The position numbers were made by a program, and so were the translations under genes. A stretch of DNA of 64,000 bases from contig CM055113.1 in the NCBI GenBank assembly GCA_029204225.1, forward strand, positions 191,001 through 255,000, read 5' to 3'. This document shows, one piece after another, positions 19,436-30,759 of this stretch (positions are counted from its first letter, which is position 1; every line of letters begins with the position of its first letter). Origin of the DNA: Diphasiastrum complanatum (lineage: Eukaryota > Streptophyta > Lycopodiopsida > Lycopodiales > Lycopodiaceae). A model generated the notes under the pieces. It made no database searches. It was not told where the DNA came from and was given only the letters and a program-made list of their open reading frames with translations.

Positions 19436-22400
19436 GTGCCCGGGGGTGGGAGCACCCCGGGGCCCCATCCACACCACCTTCGGATTGGAGTGTGGAACTG
19501 TGCTGGCATACACTCATCTTCTACGGCAGGGGACCTTGTTGATTTCATTACAGGCAGGGATATATTATTCGTCATGGAGACACACGAGAGCCCAGAGCGA
19601 GGACTTCCTTCTTTTCCTGGATATAGATGGGATTCAGTATTCCGACGAGAGACTAGATCTGCTAGTGGACGTGGTTCAGGTGGGGTCGCCTGCTTGTACA
19701 GGGAGGCTCCTCACTCGAGTATTGACTTCATCCGACATGACGAGCAGGCCCGCTACACCTAGACTCGCATCGTGGGTCAGGATATTGGCTTGGATAGAGA
19801 TCTTTTTATTGCAGCATGTTACTTTCCACCAGAGTCCTCGTCTTTTGTTGAGGGTATTGGATCTCCATATTAGGAACTCTCACCAAATATTATCAGATTT
19901 TCAGAGCGGGGGCATATTCTCCACGCAAGGGATTTTAATGCTCGGACATCTTCGCGACAGATAGAGTTCTTCGACACCACTGATCAGCTGCGTGTTCGTG
20001 CCTTGGACAGTGATATGCTTGGAGTTACCAGGACCTCCGCGGATAGTTTTGGACCTACTACTTCATATGGTGAGCACTTATTGCAATTTAGAGAGGCACA
20101 TGAGCTAGCCATTTATAATGGCTTACCCTGCTGGCCACATTCAGACAGTTACACATGCCACCCTCTCAATGGAGGACATAGTGTCGTTGACTATCTCATG
20201 GGGTCACCATCCTTTGTACCCACAGTTTCTGACTTCCACATTTTCCCCACCACCCTTTCTGATCACTCATTTCTCTCCTTCGATATCGGCCACCTCCCAC
20301 CCACTCATCCATCTACACTACCCACGCTTACCCGAGCACCCACGTACACATTTGACCCCACTCACATGCCGCTATACCGGCAGTCCTTAGCTTCACTTTT
20401 ACACTCCTTTCCTCATGACAGTCCAGTCGACACCCAGGCTGATTTCCTCACCACCTCTCTCCACACGGCCGCATCATTAACCCTCCCCACAAAACCCCAC
20501 CCCAGAAAGACCCGACGCACACCTCGACCACTACACCCTCCTTGGTACGCTACTGAGTGCCGCTCTTTCCATACAGTCAGTAACCCACTCACGCATCCAT
20601 GCCCCACATCTGCTTCGATCTTCCCGACGCTCCTACCATCGTGCTCTCCGTCGTAAGAAACGTTCCCATGATGATTCTGAAGGGAAACGTCTCATTGACC
20701 TTCTTTTCAGCTCTTCTTCGGGCGCTTTCTGGCGCGAGTTCATTCCTCGCTCTCCACCCTCTCCTGGAAGACCTCCGCATATGGACTGATTATGCTACTA
20801 GCCTGTACACCTACCGACTCACCTATCACCATATCTCCACGGCCACCTGAGTTCTCCTTTTTCACATCTGACATGGTACTTGCAGCCATTAAGAAGATGA
20901 AGTCCCACAAGGCCAGAGATATCGAAGACCTTGAATCTGAACTCCTTTCCCATGCCTCCGACTTACTCGCCCCCACTATAGCCACCCTTCTTAACTCTGC
21001 AGTTGTCTCTGGTTTTCCGTCCTCCTGGTGCACTAACATTATCCACCCCATCCATAAGAATGGTGACCCCATGATTCCGAGTAACTACCACACCATCATG
21101 ATTGGGCATGTCCTGGCGAAATTATATGGTACTATACTGCAGTCTGTTGTGAGCTCAGAGGCGGAGACTAGGAGACTACATGCCATGGGTCAAGCTGGTT
21201 TCCGAGCACATTATTCTACGGCAGATCACATCTTCACATTGCGAGCCTTGATTGAGGAGGCTAAGCACAGGAGAGAGAGGGTTTACTGTTGTTTTGTGGA
21301 CTTCAGGAAAGCCTTTGATTTTGTTCCTCGCTCACTGCTCATCCAGAGACTCCGAGACCTCGGCTTCTCCACCGACATTGTTCTTGCTGTGATGGCACTT
21401 TATGAGCGTGTCCTTGGTTGTTTCCGGCATACAATGGCATATTTGAGCACATCTAGAGCACTATTGGGGTGAAGCAGGGTTGTTCCCTCTCACCAGTCCT
21501 CTTTGGCTTGTATATTGATGAGTTGGAGAGAGTCATTACACAAGGTGGTGGTACTGGCTGCAGGCTTGGTGACATCTTGATTGTTATCCTCCTTTATGCT
21601 GATGATGTGGTGTTGGTCTCACCGACCAGAGAGGGTCTACAGCGACAGTTGGATTGCTTGCATGAGTTTTGCACCAGATGGGGCCTAGGGGTGAACATTG
21701 GGAAGACCAAGGTTATGGTCTTCAACACTTCGAGGGCATTCATGCAGTGACAGGAGCTTACTCTAGGTGGGCAGATTCTAGAGGTGGTCCCTTCCTACAC
21801 ATACTTGGGGATCCTTTTCTCAGGTCCTACTTTTAGCATGAGACAGGCCGCTACCACTCAACTAGGGAAAGGACATGCCTCCCTTGTTTAGCTAGAGTGA
21901 TTTTGCTTCCGAAAGTCCATCCAGGATGCTCGCAGTAAGTGTCACCTCTTCGATACCATTGTTACCCCCACGGCTTTATATGCGGCAGAGACATGGTGTG
22001 TAGGTCTCCCTTCTTCACACTGGGCCAGTCTCTCACGATTACAGACCACCATGCTAGCTCGGTTGATTCGGGCGAAGCCTTCTGTCCCACATGAGATTCT
22101 CCTGGCCGAGTTTGCAGTTCCACCTATACAGATCGAGGCAGTTCTTCAGCTTATCACCTATATACAGAGGATACATGCGTTACCAGAGATAGACAGGCGA
22201 TACATACAGGTTGCACTATCCTCCTCACAGCATCTTCACGATCAAGGCTACAGGCTATCATGGTTCTCTCAGGCCTCTCACCTCCTACTTGTATCATTTG
22301 GCATCTCCATCACAGAGCTCCCCTCCGGCACACATCAGTATATCAGACGCTTCCCTTATCACACATATCTAGAGCGGACTTGGCGTAACCAGTTAGGGGT

Positions 22401-23120
22401 TAAGCCAGCTTTCTACCGGACTCATTTCTTGGAGCTAGATGCATCAGGGACCCCGGTCATGCCGCGCTACTTGGACTCGGGACTGTCACATTGCCTCAGA
22501 TTCACATTGGGCAGCTCAGGGTGTCCTCTCATCAGCTAGCTATTGAGACTGGGAGGTTCCACGGTATTCCCAGAGAGGAGCAAATTTGCCAGTTCTGCTC
22601 TCTAGGTGAGGTGGAGTCTGAGGAGCACTTTATATTTAGGTGCCCTATATATTATGAGATCAGAGGGCGATATCATTGCCTATTCCAAGAGATGCCTACC
22701 ACTTTACGCTCTCTCATAGCTTATGAGGACCCACGGTGTGTCGCTCTGATGGTACACAAGATGTCCAGACTACGGAGAGATTTATACGAGACACCCCAAC
22801 ATTTTACCTCACAGCCATTGATTACTTCGTTCTTTACTAGACGGAGATCGCGTGATTTAGTAACTGAGGATGAGGATTATGATGATGATGACGACGAGGA
22901 TGATGGCCGCTCTCATGCTCATAGAGATCAGAGACAGTATACCTCCCACCATCATGTTACCACCAGGATTACTAGACATTCTGCGCAGAGGCGTACTACT
23001 ACACATGCACGTGCTCATGTTCATAGACGCCACCGGCAGGCTCCAGTGCTTTCCCATTCTATGGCTCGCATTACATCTTTTTACATCATCAGCACAGCAG
23101 CAGCACCTAGATACATATGA
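19436..23120 (+). pseudogene. LINE C ORF2: endonuclease, reverse transcriptase, zinc finger
   Basis: Spread over several plus-strand frames. Endonuclease: IGVWNCAG, FVMETHES (Glu), CYFPPE, DFNARTSS, GGHSVVDYL and LSDHSFLSF, all catalytic landmarks present. RT: VLAAIKKMKSHKARDIED, NYHTIMIGHVLAKLYG, GQAGFRAHYSTADH, CFVDFRKAFDFVP, then after a frameshift at about 21470 KQGCSLSPVLFGLYIDEL and LLYADDVVLVSP with intact YADD. C-terminus: CQFCSLGEVESEEHFIFRC, a CX2C...HX4C zinc-binding motif common at the end of plant LINE ORF2. An Asp-rich tract (22861-22905) then leads to a His/Arg-rich end. Stops occur near 19760, 19870, 21750 and 21890. Confidence 0.85.
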
Positions 23121-23300
23121 TTATTATGCGCACTCTCGCATACGTGTCTATTTTAGTTTGCACTAGATGTTTTCTTTATTACAGTTTGGAGACGTTTTTA
23201 TACGCTCCCATGGTTACCACATACATGACATGTACTTCATTAGTCTTATATGCCTTTTGGCATGGAAAAGACATTAATAAAGAAATTTTTTAATGAAATT

Positions 23301-23700
23301 GAAGGGCTCTCTACCCTTCAAATGAAGCGTGTGTTTGATCCCATGCAATCCGATGGTTTGTTTAAGATCGAAGGTCCACACTTCTCCAACCTTTATTTAT
23401 CATAGATCGCTATGGCCTAGAATCCGACAGCCCGCGCTGGTTTTGCGCATCGATCTGTTTGCTTGGAGACACTACCCACCCACAGATGCTAGCTCACCTC
23501 CTTTCCTTATTGATGATGGATCAATCCAACGCCTACAACAATCCACGGCTGGCTGCCAAATCTGCAGTCTAGGTCGCCTTGCTCCAACGCCCTAGTACAG
23601 CTCCGTAATGACTTGTGCTCAGGTGTCCTTTGTATTTTGGGACCACCTCCAGGAGCATAATGTCCATCCAATTTTCTCTCTCCTAGGAATCTGTCATTCT
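23301..23700. other. Unassigned sequence after LINE C
   Basis: No convincing frame or repeat. It separates the LINE tail from the 30-bp minisatellite. Confidence 0.5.
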
Positions 23701-23790
23701 CTCTCCTCTCTCCGGTGGAATTCACTTTCTCTCTCCTCTCTCCGGTGGAATGCACGTTCTCTCTCCTCTCTCCGGTGGAATGCGCATGTG
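23701..23790 (+). repeat. Three tandem 30-bp units
   Basis: Units at 23701-23730, 23731-23760 and 23761-23790, each starting CTCTCCTCTCTCCGGTGGAA and differing by one or two bases near the end. The unit length is a multiple of three, so short open frames run through on both strands, but none looks like a gene. Confidence 0.92.
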
Positions 23791-23844
23791 CTATGTGGCA
23801 GTCCGTCATTGGCTGTCCACATCCACATTCCACCACAAACGTAA

Positions 23845-24110
23845 AAAAATTTGCGAAAAAAAAAAACGGCAAAAAACCGAAAAAAAAAAAAACTGGTCCA
23901 CGCGTACGGCTGTACTGCCGTACCATACAGCCAAAAAACAAAAAAAAAAAAAAAAAAAGAAACCTTCACACAATGGCATTACGTAGGGGAAGGCCCGAAG
24001 CCCTCGGGGCTTCCTTGCTGGTCGGGGCCTGCCCTCGGGCTCCCGCCCTCGGGCAAGGGCCCTCCCAGCAAGGAAGGCCCTCAGGCAGGGCCTCCCCCCC
24101 CCCCCACCAC
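23845..24110. repeat. Poly-A tracts, small hairpin and GC-rich inverted repeat
   Basis: A-tracts of 10-19 bases flank a hairpin GTACGGC (23904-23910) / GCCGTAC (23917-23923). Next to them is a very GC-rich block with arms at 24006-24021 and 24065-24080 (16 bp, one mismatch, ending TTCCTTGCTGG / CCAGCAAGGAA) and several GCCCTCGGGC motifs in the loop. It then has a run of 12 or more C. The abrupt change from A-tract to GC-rich sequence suggests an inserted element or foreign piece. Confidence 0.7.
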
Positions 24111-24119
24111 AAAAGGGAT

Positions 24120-25326
24120 TGATTACACCTTCAGATCCATGTTTTTCAGGCCTTAAACCCTGGCTAGCTCAGAAACAGGATTTTGTGCAAATCTAGATGC
24201 ACTCTTCCCTGAGGTCGCCCAGCTCCTAGTAACCTGATGGAACTAACGGCATGTGATTCAGCGTAATAACTCCCACATACTGCTCACTTTCATCAAGAAA
24301 ATTACGTTTTGCTTGAAAAACTGAGAAATTTGGAAAATTTCTCAGATTCCACCAAATTCCTTCCTGTAAATTCCCTTGGCTCTGTGGAACTGCTCTTGAG
24401 TGCTTTACGATTTTTCAAAACTGAATTCATAGCCTGTTTTAATAAACCATGATGGATCTTCAAATTCTCCCAAAGTTTCCTAAAAGAAGGGAGGGGGGTC
24501 ACAGTGGTATCTAAAGGAATATCAGACCTAGATTCTCATGCATGGGTGTTATTGATAATCCAAACCCCTTAAAATTGGTTTGAGATGTGAATCAAAATCA
24601 TGCAAATATGAATTTGGAAGTAAAAGTCCCTAATGTCAATGGGATGGTGAAAATTTGTGCACAATAAATAGGATTGTTGAAATTTGTGTAATTTTAGCTC
24701 ACAAGCAAAATAACATGTAATTAGAATCTTCGTAGGTTCAGATTATTAGTTACCATATCACCCATCTCTCTATGTATCTCTATTTAGCAATACCAAAAAC
24801 ATTTGATCCTTTAGCATTATCTTACATCATGATTGTCTAAAATAGATCAAGAAGATCTTTTTGATTTTTGACGAATTTTTTCAACAAAAAGAGATTCTCG
24901 AAGAGATTTTCTAGTGCCTTTGCAGAAGCATTTATACACTAGAATAATGTGAATTTTATTGCGATATTAATCAAAGGTTGTTATATGGCGATAAATTTGT
25001 TGCCTACCTTTGTTATGTGGTGCTTTGTGTTGAGGCCTGGCATAAGAGTTTATGCTTAGAAAAGCTCCAACCTCAGGATATCTTTTAAAGGCGTGTTGAT
25101 CAATGCTTTAAAATAGACATAAAGCATCTCAAATTTCTTTTCAGCACTTAAACTTTTTGTTGGTGGACAAGGTTGCTTGAAATTCTGAAGGGCATATTAC
25201 AGGCATGATGCCCTGCTTCTTATAAGCTGACGCGCTTCTCTACCCAAGCAAAATGGTGAAGTTTTTAAGCCTATCAAAGTACACATATTTACATCATATT
25301 TTTTTCAAGTATAAAGATTGACATAC
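24120..25326 (-). other. A/T-rich noncoding sequence, probably intron
   Basis: No reliable frame. Its right end begins with a GTATGT donor for the minus-strand exon at 25327-26242, so at least part is likely the first intron of that gene. I could not recognise the next exon. Confidence 0.45.
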
Positions 25327-26242
25327 CTTGTTTCTGCACAATCTCTTTGGGCAAAAGGCGGCTCCTCCTCACTGCATCTAGTATAGAGAAGGCCAAGTCC
25401 AGATTGTCTTCTTCAACAGCAGCAAGAATGAGTTGTGAGCACTCCCAACTGCTAATCTCGCCTTTTCTGCCTGGCTCTTCCTCACAAATCATGCCCAAGG
25501 CTTCATCAGCATCCTTGGCCTTACCAACTTTTCTCCAGAACAAAGCATCATTGTTTTTTCTGAACCGGTTATATTCCTGCTTTGTTTCTGCTGCACCTTT
25601 GGCAGTGTCGTCTATAACAACAGCTTCTCTGTTATCTACAAGCAGAACCGTGGATACCTCTGCCATTGCAGTCGACTTGGCTGCTGTGGCAACAGCTCCA
25701 ACACCTTTTTTGCTTGATTTGTTCACAGATGAAGCAGCTTTTGTAGCTTGATCTTCAGCATTGATCAAGTCTCTTGATTTTGCTTCATTTGGTAAGCTGC
25801 CTGCGATTCCCAAACTTTGTATCCGTGCCCATTGGTCCTCGTCCGATTTTCCTTTGGTTCCTTTCTCTACTCTCATTTTTGTTTCGTCTTCTAACGCAGA
25901 AATGTCTAACTCATCGCTGCCTCTCTCAAACTTGCCTCCATTGATGACTCCAACACGAACTCTTCGCTTGTTTGGCCATTGCTCGAATTCTTGTTGGATC
26001 ACCCTTCCTGCCCTTAAAGACTTCACATAACTAAGGAAGCGTTTCGTAGAAGGACAGACTTTTCGACACAGCAAACGTGACATAGCCTCTCCATTTTCTC
26101 GTTTGTAAGCGCAGTTCAAAGCGATTGGTTTCTTCGGAATGCACGCCATTCCTGTGCTTTCCGCAGCTGAAAAAGATAAGTGCGCAATCAGTGCCGCATT
26201 GGAAAAGTCTCGAACCACGCACAGATACGCCGCAGTTTGCAT
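25327..26242 (-). CDS. First exon of a probable host gene, product unknown
   Basis: An open minus-strand frame from ATG at 26242 to a good donor (CAAG|GTATGT, cut after 25327), about 305 codons. Unlike nearly everything else here it is intact, has mixed codon use and shows no transposon motif. The N-terminus is rich in Ala, Ser and Arg (RRVRVGVINGGKF near residue 93), so it could be an organelle-targeting region. The middle is low-complexity, with Ala/Lys/Ser. The end is denser: FWRKVGKAKDADEALGMICE and SSWECSQLILAAVEEDNLDL, followed by AFSILDAVRRS, which look like paired helices. I do not recognise the family. The frame continues past the donor for about 12 codons to a stop, which would be intron read-through. 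Confidence 0.6.
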
Positions 26243-27219
26243 TGTCTAGGACGCATCACAGCATCATTCCTGGAACTGATAAACATCATCAATCTCGCAA
26301 ATCCACATTACAAAAGCTCAGAATGACCTCCCTCCTCAAACACTTTCTTTCCCTTGTAACTGCCCACTTTGCATCTCTCGCAATATTCATTCCATCAAGG
26401 AAGTGGAATTTCTCATAGAATTCTGATGAAATCACGCATTTTCCTGTATGTAATAGCTAGCTAGCTACCACATGCTTACTTGTGGCTACCTTACAAACTC
26501 AAATTGCGCGACAGATTGCGATAAGCAAATTCCATTGCTTGGGTTTAGCTTACAAACTCAAACAGCCATCATCAACAGCAGCAACAACAACAAAATTCCA
26601 ATCAACTTCAATTCAAAACCGCAATAACACAGCCTCATGCTCTCACTCTCGCTCTGTCCATTCCTCCATTTTATCCATTCAAGGCCGTCCAAGTGTCACC
26701 AAACCCTTTCCTTATCCAACCCATGTTTGGGGATTGCTACATCTTGTAGCTTTTTTTTTTAAAGGGGGGAGGGATTTGCCCTTGAAGTTGAAGGCACTAC
26801 CAAAATGTGCCTTTCTTGTCAAAATCATCGTTTTCACCATGCCGATGAAACTTTGAATGCCATGTTTATGAAACTTTGAATGGGCAACAATTATGTCATT
26901 ATTCTTGAACTTTGGATATTGGCCCAGTGCATGGTCTTTTTAAAATTCTCCATCAAAAATTTTGTGCCCTCCTTGATGGATTGCAAAACTCATCAATATA
27001 CGAAGTTTCCTGAAAAAAAAAACAGAAAAGTTTGTTCCAATACAAAATCTGACTTTACAAACATTCAGCTTTGTCTTCCTCGATTACTGTCTCGCCATCA
27101 ACATTATGACCATCTCTCGATGTCAGTAAGGTCGGTGTATAGATAGTTGGTTTTGGAACTTTTCTTGGAGCTCAACAAAAAATTATATCTATATATACCT
27201 ATGCTCTCTACAATTTTGA
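26243..27219. other. Upstream region of the host exon; no gene seen
   Basis: A/T-rich with a (CAACAG/CAACAA) run near 26570-26595 and T and A homopolymers. It probably includes promoter and 5' UTR of the minus-strand gene. A 124-codon plus-strand frame here lacks an ATG and is not supported. The LINE E boundary is at about 27220. Confidence 0.4.
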
Positions 27220-28082
27220 CAACACCAGCATGGTCTTCTTCAATGGCCATCCTCCTCTGCATATATTTGTCACCCATTTGGTGGCGGTCACAACGTAGTG
27301 GACTATTTCATTGCATCTCCTACTTTATTGCCCCATCTGGCATCCTTCACCATCTCTACCCCGGTGCTCGCTGATCACTCTCTGCTCTACCTCTCCTTCT
27401 CCCCAGCGCCAAGTCCGCCTTCTTCTCTACCTTCCCTCTTCGTTCGTCCCATTTGCTATCGTATACCTCCTCTAATGTCACTATCCAAGCCTCCTCCTTG
27501 ACACACGCCCTGACTATCGCCGCTCATGCCATTGCACCCCCTCGCCGCTTCTCTTCTCATCATCGTACCCATAATAAATAGTATGACAATGACTGTTCTT
27601 TATTCTAGAAATATGTTGAGTTCTTCAAAATCTAATTCTACATTTTTTTCTTCCGCAAAAAAGCAGCTTTGATCCCTTCTCCATAAAAAAAAAAGTGGCC
27701 TACTTTTCTTCTTGTCTCTACTACCTCCTTCGCTCCCTCCACTCTGCTTCCTCGGCTACTTTTTGAAAGATCTTTTTTCATAAGCCCCTATCCATTGCAC
27801 CCATCCCTCTTCAATCATGGGTAGACTATGCAACCAACCTATATACAACTACTGCTCACCCTTCCATCTCTCTTTCTTCTCGTCCTACCCACTATGACCT
27901 CTTTGCTCCTGTCATGGTTGAAGCCACCATCTGCAAACTCAAGAACAATCGTACGTCTGACATTGACCTCCTTTCAGTTGAGCTCCTCTAACCAATTGCC
28001 AAACTCGCCTCCCCTTTCCTAGCCCGCTGTTTCAACCGCTTTGTCGTTGATGGTTTTCCCATACCTTGGGCCATCAATATCC

Positions 28083-29240
28083 TGCTGGAGAGACGAAACA
28101 TTAGCTCAAAGGGGTAAGACGAACACGAATGAGAAACGAACTCGAACAAAAAACGAAACACGAACGAGAAACAAACTCGAACAGAAAATGTTCGTGCGTA
28201 GCGGAACGAGCTATATGACTCTCTCTCCGTAAGCATGACTACGCCTATCAGAACGAACAAAACGGTAGTGATGGAAATTACAGTCGTTCTTGATTACGTA
28301 GCCAAACTTTAATAAATGAACGAAGCGCCAGAAGAATAGTTTGTCGCGAATAGCAAGACAAACTATTCGCCGTGAATGATTCACGAAGAGTTAGACTATG
28401 CTCGACTGATAATTAGTCGCGAAAGACAAGACTAAATATTAGTCGTCTATTACCAGCAAGAACAACTAGAAAGATCAAACAGAATGAAAAATAAGCATAG
28501 AAATATTAACACAGATCTGAATGCGGAACAATGAACTGTATTAGATTAAGTATATCATGTATACATGTCAATAATGCGGTAGAGCACAAGACAATAGCGA
28601 ACGAAACTGCGTGTCCTACGAAGCTTATACAATTTGTAAAGAATAAAACCTTATTGTTGACAATCAAGAATCAATGCGCAAGGCATCTACTTCGTCTATC
28701 TTTCTGATAAGCTTCTGATGCTAATTTACATACACTTCATCTTCTCATCGTCAACCTCATCTACTGAATACACAAATGGTATTCAATATATATATACATA
28801 ATATTACAGGTGTGCATATGTAGAAAGTACAGAGTGGATGTGTTGTCTGTAGGAGATCGTGGGTGGCTGCAATCGTTGTCCAGTCAGTTAGCGCAATTGC
28901 ATGGGGTGAGCATGAAAAGGGTGCGACGTCAGTCAATGCTGAAGTGAACGTTGGTGATGATGATGCGAAAAGTGCGTCACTCTTACGAATAGCCTTAGGA
29001 TTAGATTTACAGGGTGCCTTTGCTTTTAGGACACCTTTGGCATTCTGTAAGATAGTGACCCCTTTTTGCCTGTCACCATAACGTGTGTAAAAACATAGTG
29101 TCGCGATTCTTTTGCCTTTTCTTTGTCGGTGCGAATTTGCGTGTAAATATGCATACTGTGTGACAACGTTAGTAAATATGCAGCATGAATGGAGGCAGAT
29201 TAAAATGGGATTTAGGAGAGTATAGGGAATAAATCCAACA
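28083..29240. repeat. Solo LTR inserted in LINE E
   Basis: 1158 bp beginning TGCTGGAGAG and ending AATCCAACA, with no retroviral frame. Flanks are TATCC (28078-28082) and TATTC (29241-29245), a 5-bp duplication with one change. The uninterrupted LINE sequence (AATATTCTTCACC) can be inferred from the right side. The orientation is uncertain. A 72-codon frame at 28863 is not a gene. It is not the Copia 1/2 or Gypsy A LTR. Confidence 0.75.
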
Positions 29241-29269
29241 TATTCTTCACCTCATTTTTTAAGCAGGTG

Positions 29270-30759
29270 ATGCCATGAATGTCCACAACTATCACACTAT
29301 TATGATTGGTCATACTATGGCCAAGTTGTACGCCACTATTCTCCAGAACTTCATTATGGCAGAGGCTTATTCTCGGCTATTGATGCGACTGGCCAGGCTA
29401 GCTTCTGCTGGGGTTATAGCATTCTTGATCATGTCCTTACCCTATGTACTATCATTGAGGAGGCAAATCATACGAACAAGAAGGTATCTGCTTGTTTCGT
29501 TGATCTCTCTAAGGCCTTTGATATTGTTCCCCGTTACCTTTTGATCAACAGACTACGTCAGCTTGGCTTTTTCAACTCTATTCTTGCAACGGTGGTTTCT
29601 CTACATGAGAGAGTTCTAGCACGTATTCGGCTGGATACTGATTTTTGTCTTCTCCCATCCGTAGCATTGTTGGTGTCAAGCAAGGCTGTCCATTGTCCCT
29701 TCCGTTGTTTGCACTTTATATTCATGATCTTGAGCATTTCATTCATGAAGAAGGTAGATATGGTTCCCGCTGGCTCATTTGCCCATCCCCATTCTGCTTT
29801 ATGCTAATGACATTGCCCTGCTTTCTCCCTCACCAGAAAGGTTGCAGTGTCACTTACAGGTCTTACATTGGTTTTGTGCTACTTGGGGTCTCTCTGTTAG
29901 CTTAAAAAAGATTAAGATCATAATTTTCAATCCCAATCGATAGAGCCTTCACAATTATCAGAGTTTCTACGATGGCCATGAAGTTGATATTGTTGTCTCT
30001 TGTACTTACTTGGGAGTCATGTTTATTGCGCCCCTTCTTGGTTTCCGTCAGGCTGCATTTGCGCACATTTCCTCCTGTCTTTTGATATTGGTCCAGTTCG
30101 AGCGTGGTTGTACAATAAATCATATTTTTGATCCCACTACTAGATGCCAGTTGTTTCACACATGGGTGGTTCCAACAGTGATGTATGACTCCAAGATATG
30201 GTTGCCAGGACTTTCTCTCCACGATTGGGCAGGCATTTCCCGCATTCAGGCCACTATGTTGGGCCGCATGATACGTGCCAAGACTACCACCCCTCATGAT
30301 ATCCTATGTGTTGAGTTTGCTACTCCGATGATTATCCTTGAGGGCTTTTTTTGTCTTATTCATTTTCTTCAATGGATTCAAGAGATTCGTACACCCGAAT
30401 AAATACATAGTTGCTACGGTTACTTCTTCACGTGTCCTAGCTGATTCCCATGCCAAGCTCTCCTGGTACCAATAGGCATATGATCTCTTACGACATCTGG
30501 GCATTTGTATCATGAATCTTCCTTGTGGTACGCATTCATATATCTGAGGCTATTTACTTCGTCAATATATGCAGCAAACTTGGAGCTGTCTCCCACCTTT
30601 CCGCACTCGACTGAGCTATTACCAGACACACTTCTTTTTTTTTGGATCCTTTTGGTTTGCCATTGTTGCCACTCTATCTCTCACAGCCCCTATCACACGG
30701 CCTATAATATCATCTTCGACAGTTGCGCATTTCCTCTCATCATCTTGCTATTGAGGCAG
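29270..30759 (+). pseudogene. LINE E reverse transcriptase and C-terminal region
   Basis: Plus-strand frames: NYHTIMIGHTMAKLYATILQ (29284), ACFVDLSKAFDIVPRYLL (about 29490), VGVKQGCPLSLPLFALYIHD (about 29668), then a frame in which the catalytic box reads LLYANDIALLS. The usual box is YADD, so the first Asp here is Asn and the RT should be dead. CTYLGVMF and the thumb and C-terminal segments TMLGRMIRAKTTTPHDILC follow, ending in a segment matching the LINE C YLERTW region. Several frame changes and stops are present. Confidence 0.78.

Larger units (their letters stand above)
18100..23300 (+). mobile_element. LINE C, near full-length non-LTR retrotransposon
   Basis: About 5.2 kb on the plus strand: a CT-rich 5' UTR, ORF1 with a Pro-rich repeat, coiled coil and RRM-like region, ORF2 with APE-type endonuclease, reverse transcriptase and a C-terminal zinc-binding domain, and a 3' UTR ending CATTAATAAAG with an A/T-rich tail. 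It is the reference for the other LINE pieces in this window. ORF1 has one stop and ORF2 several frame breaks. It resembles L1/I-type plant LINEs in architecture, but I cannot place the clade. Target duplications were not found. Confidence 0.88.
27220..30759 (+). mobile_element. LINE E, interrupted and truncated
   Basis: Plus-strand LINE of the same subfamily as LINE A. 27220-28082 covers the end of the endonuclease (GGHNVVDYF-like, LADHSLLYLSFSPAPS) and the RT start (a VEATICKL segment near 27915, DIDLLSVELL). A solo LTR occupies 28083-29240. 29241-30759 continues the RT and C-terminal region until Copia 3 cuts it at 30760 within a LAIE-like segment that LINE C has at about 22536. Target duplications of the inserts are visible, so the LINE was here first. 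Confidence 0.82.

Noticed and set aside
23507-23986. Several ORFs rich in Phe, Lys or Arg
   Set aside because: They are translations of A-tracts and the 30-bp minisatellite.
26482-26856. 124-codon plus-strand frame that looks like a transit peptide
   Set aside because: It lacks an ATG start, is low-complexity (CAA/AAC repeats) and runs into homopolymers, with no homologous domain seen.
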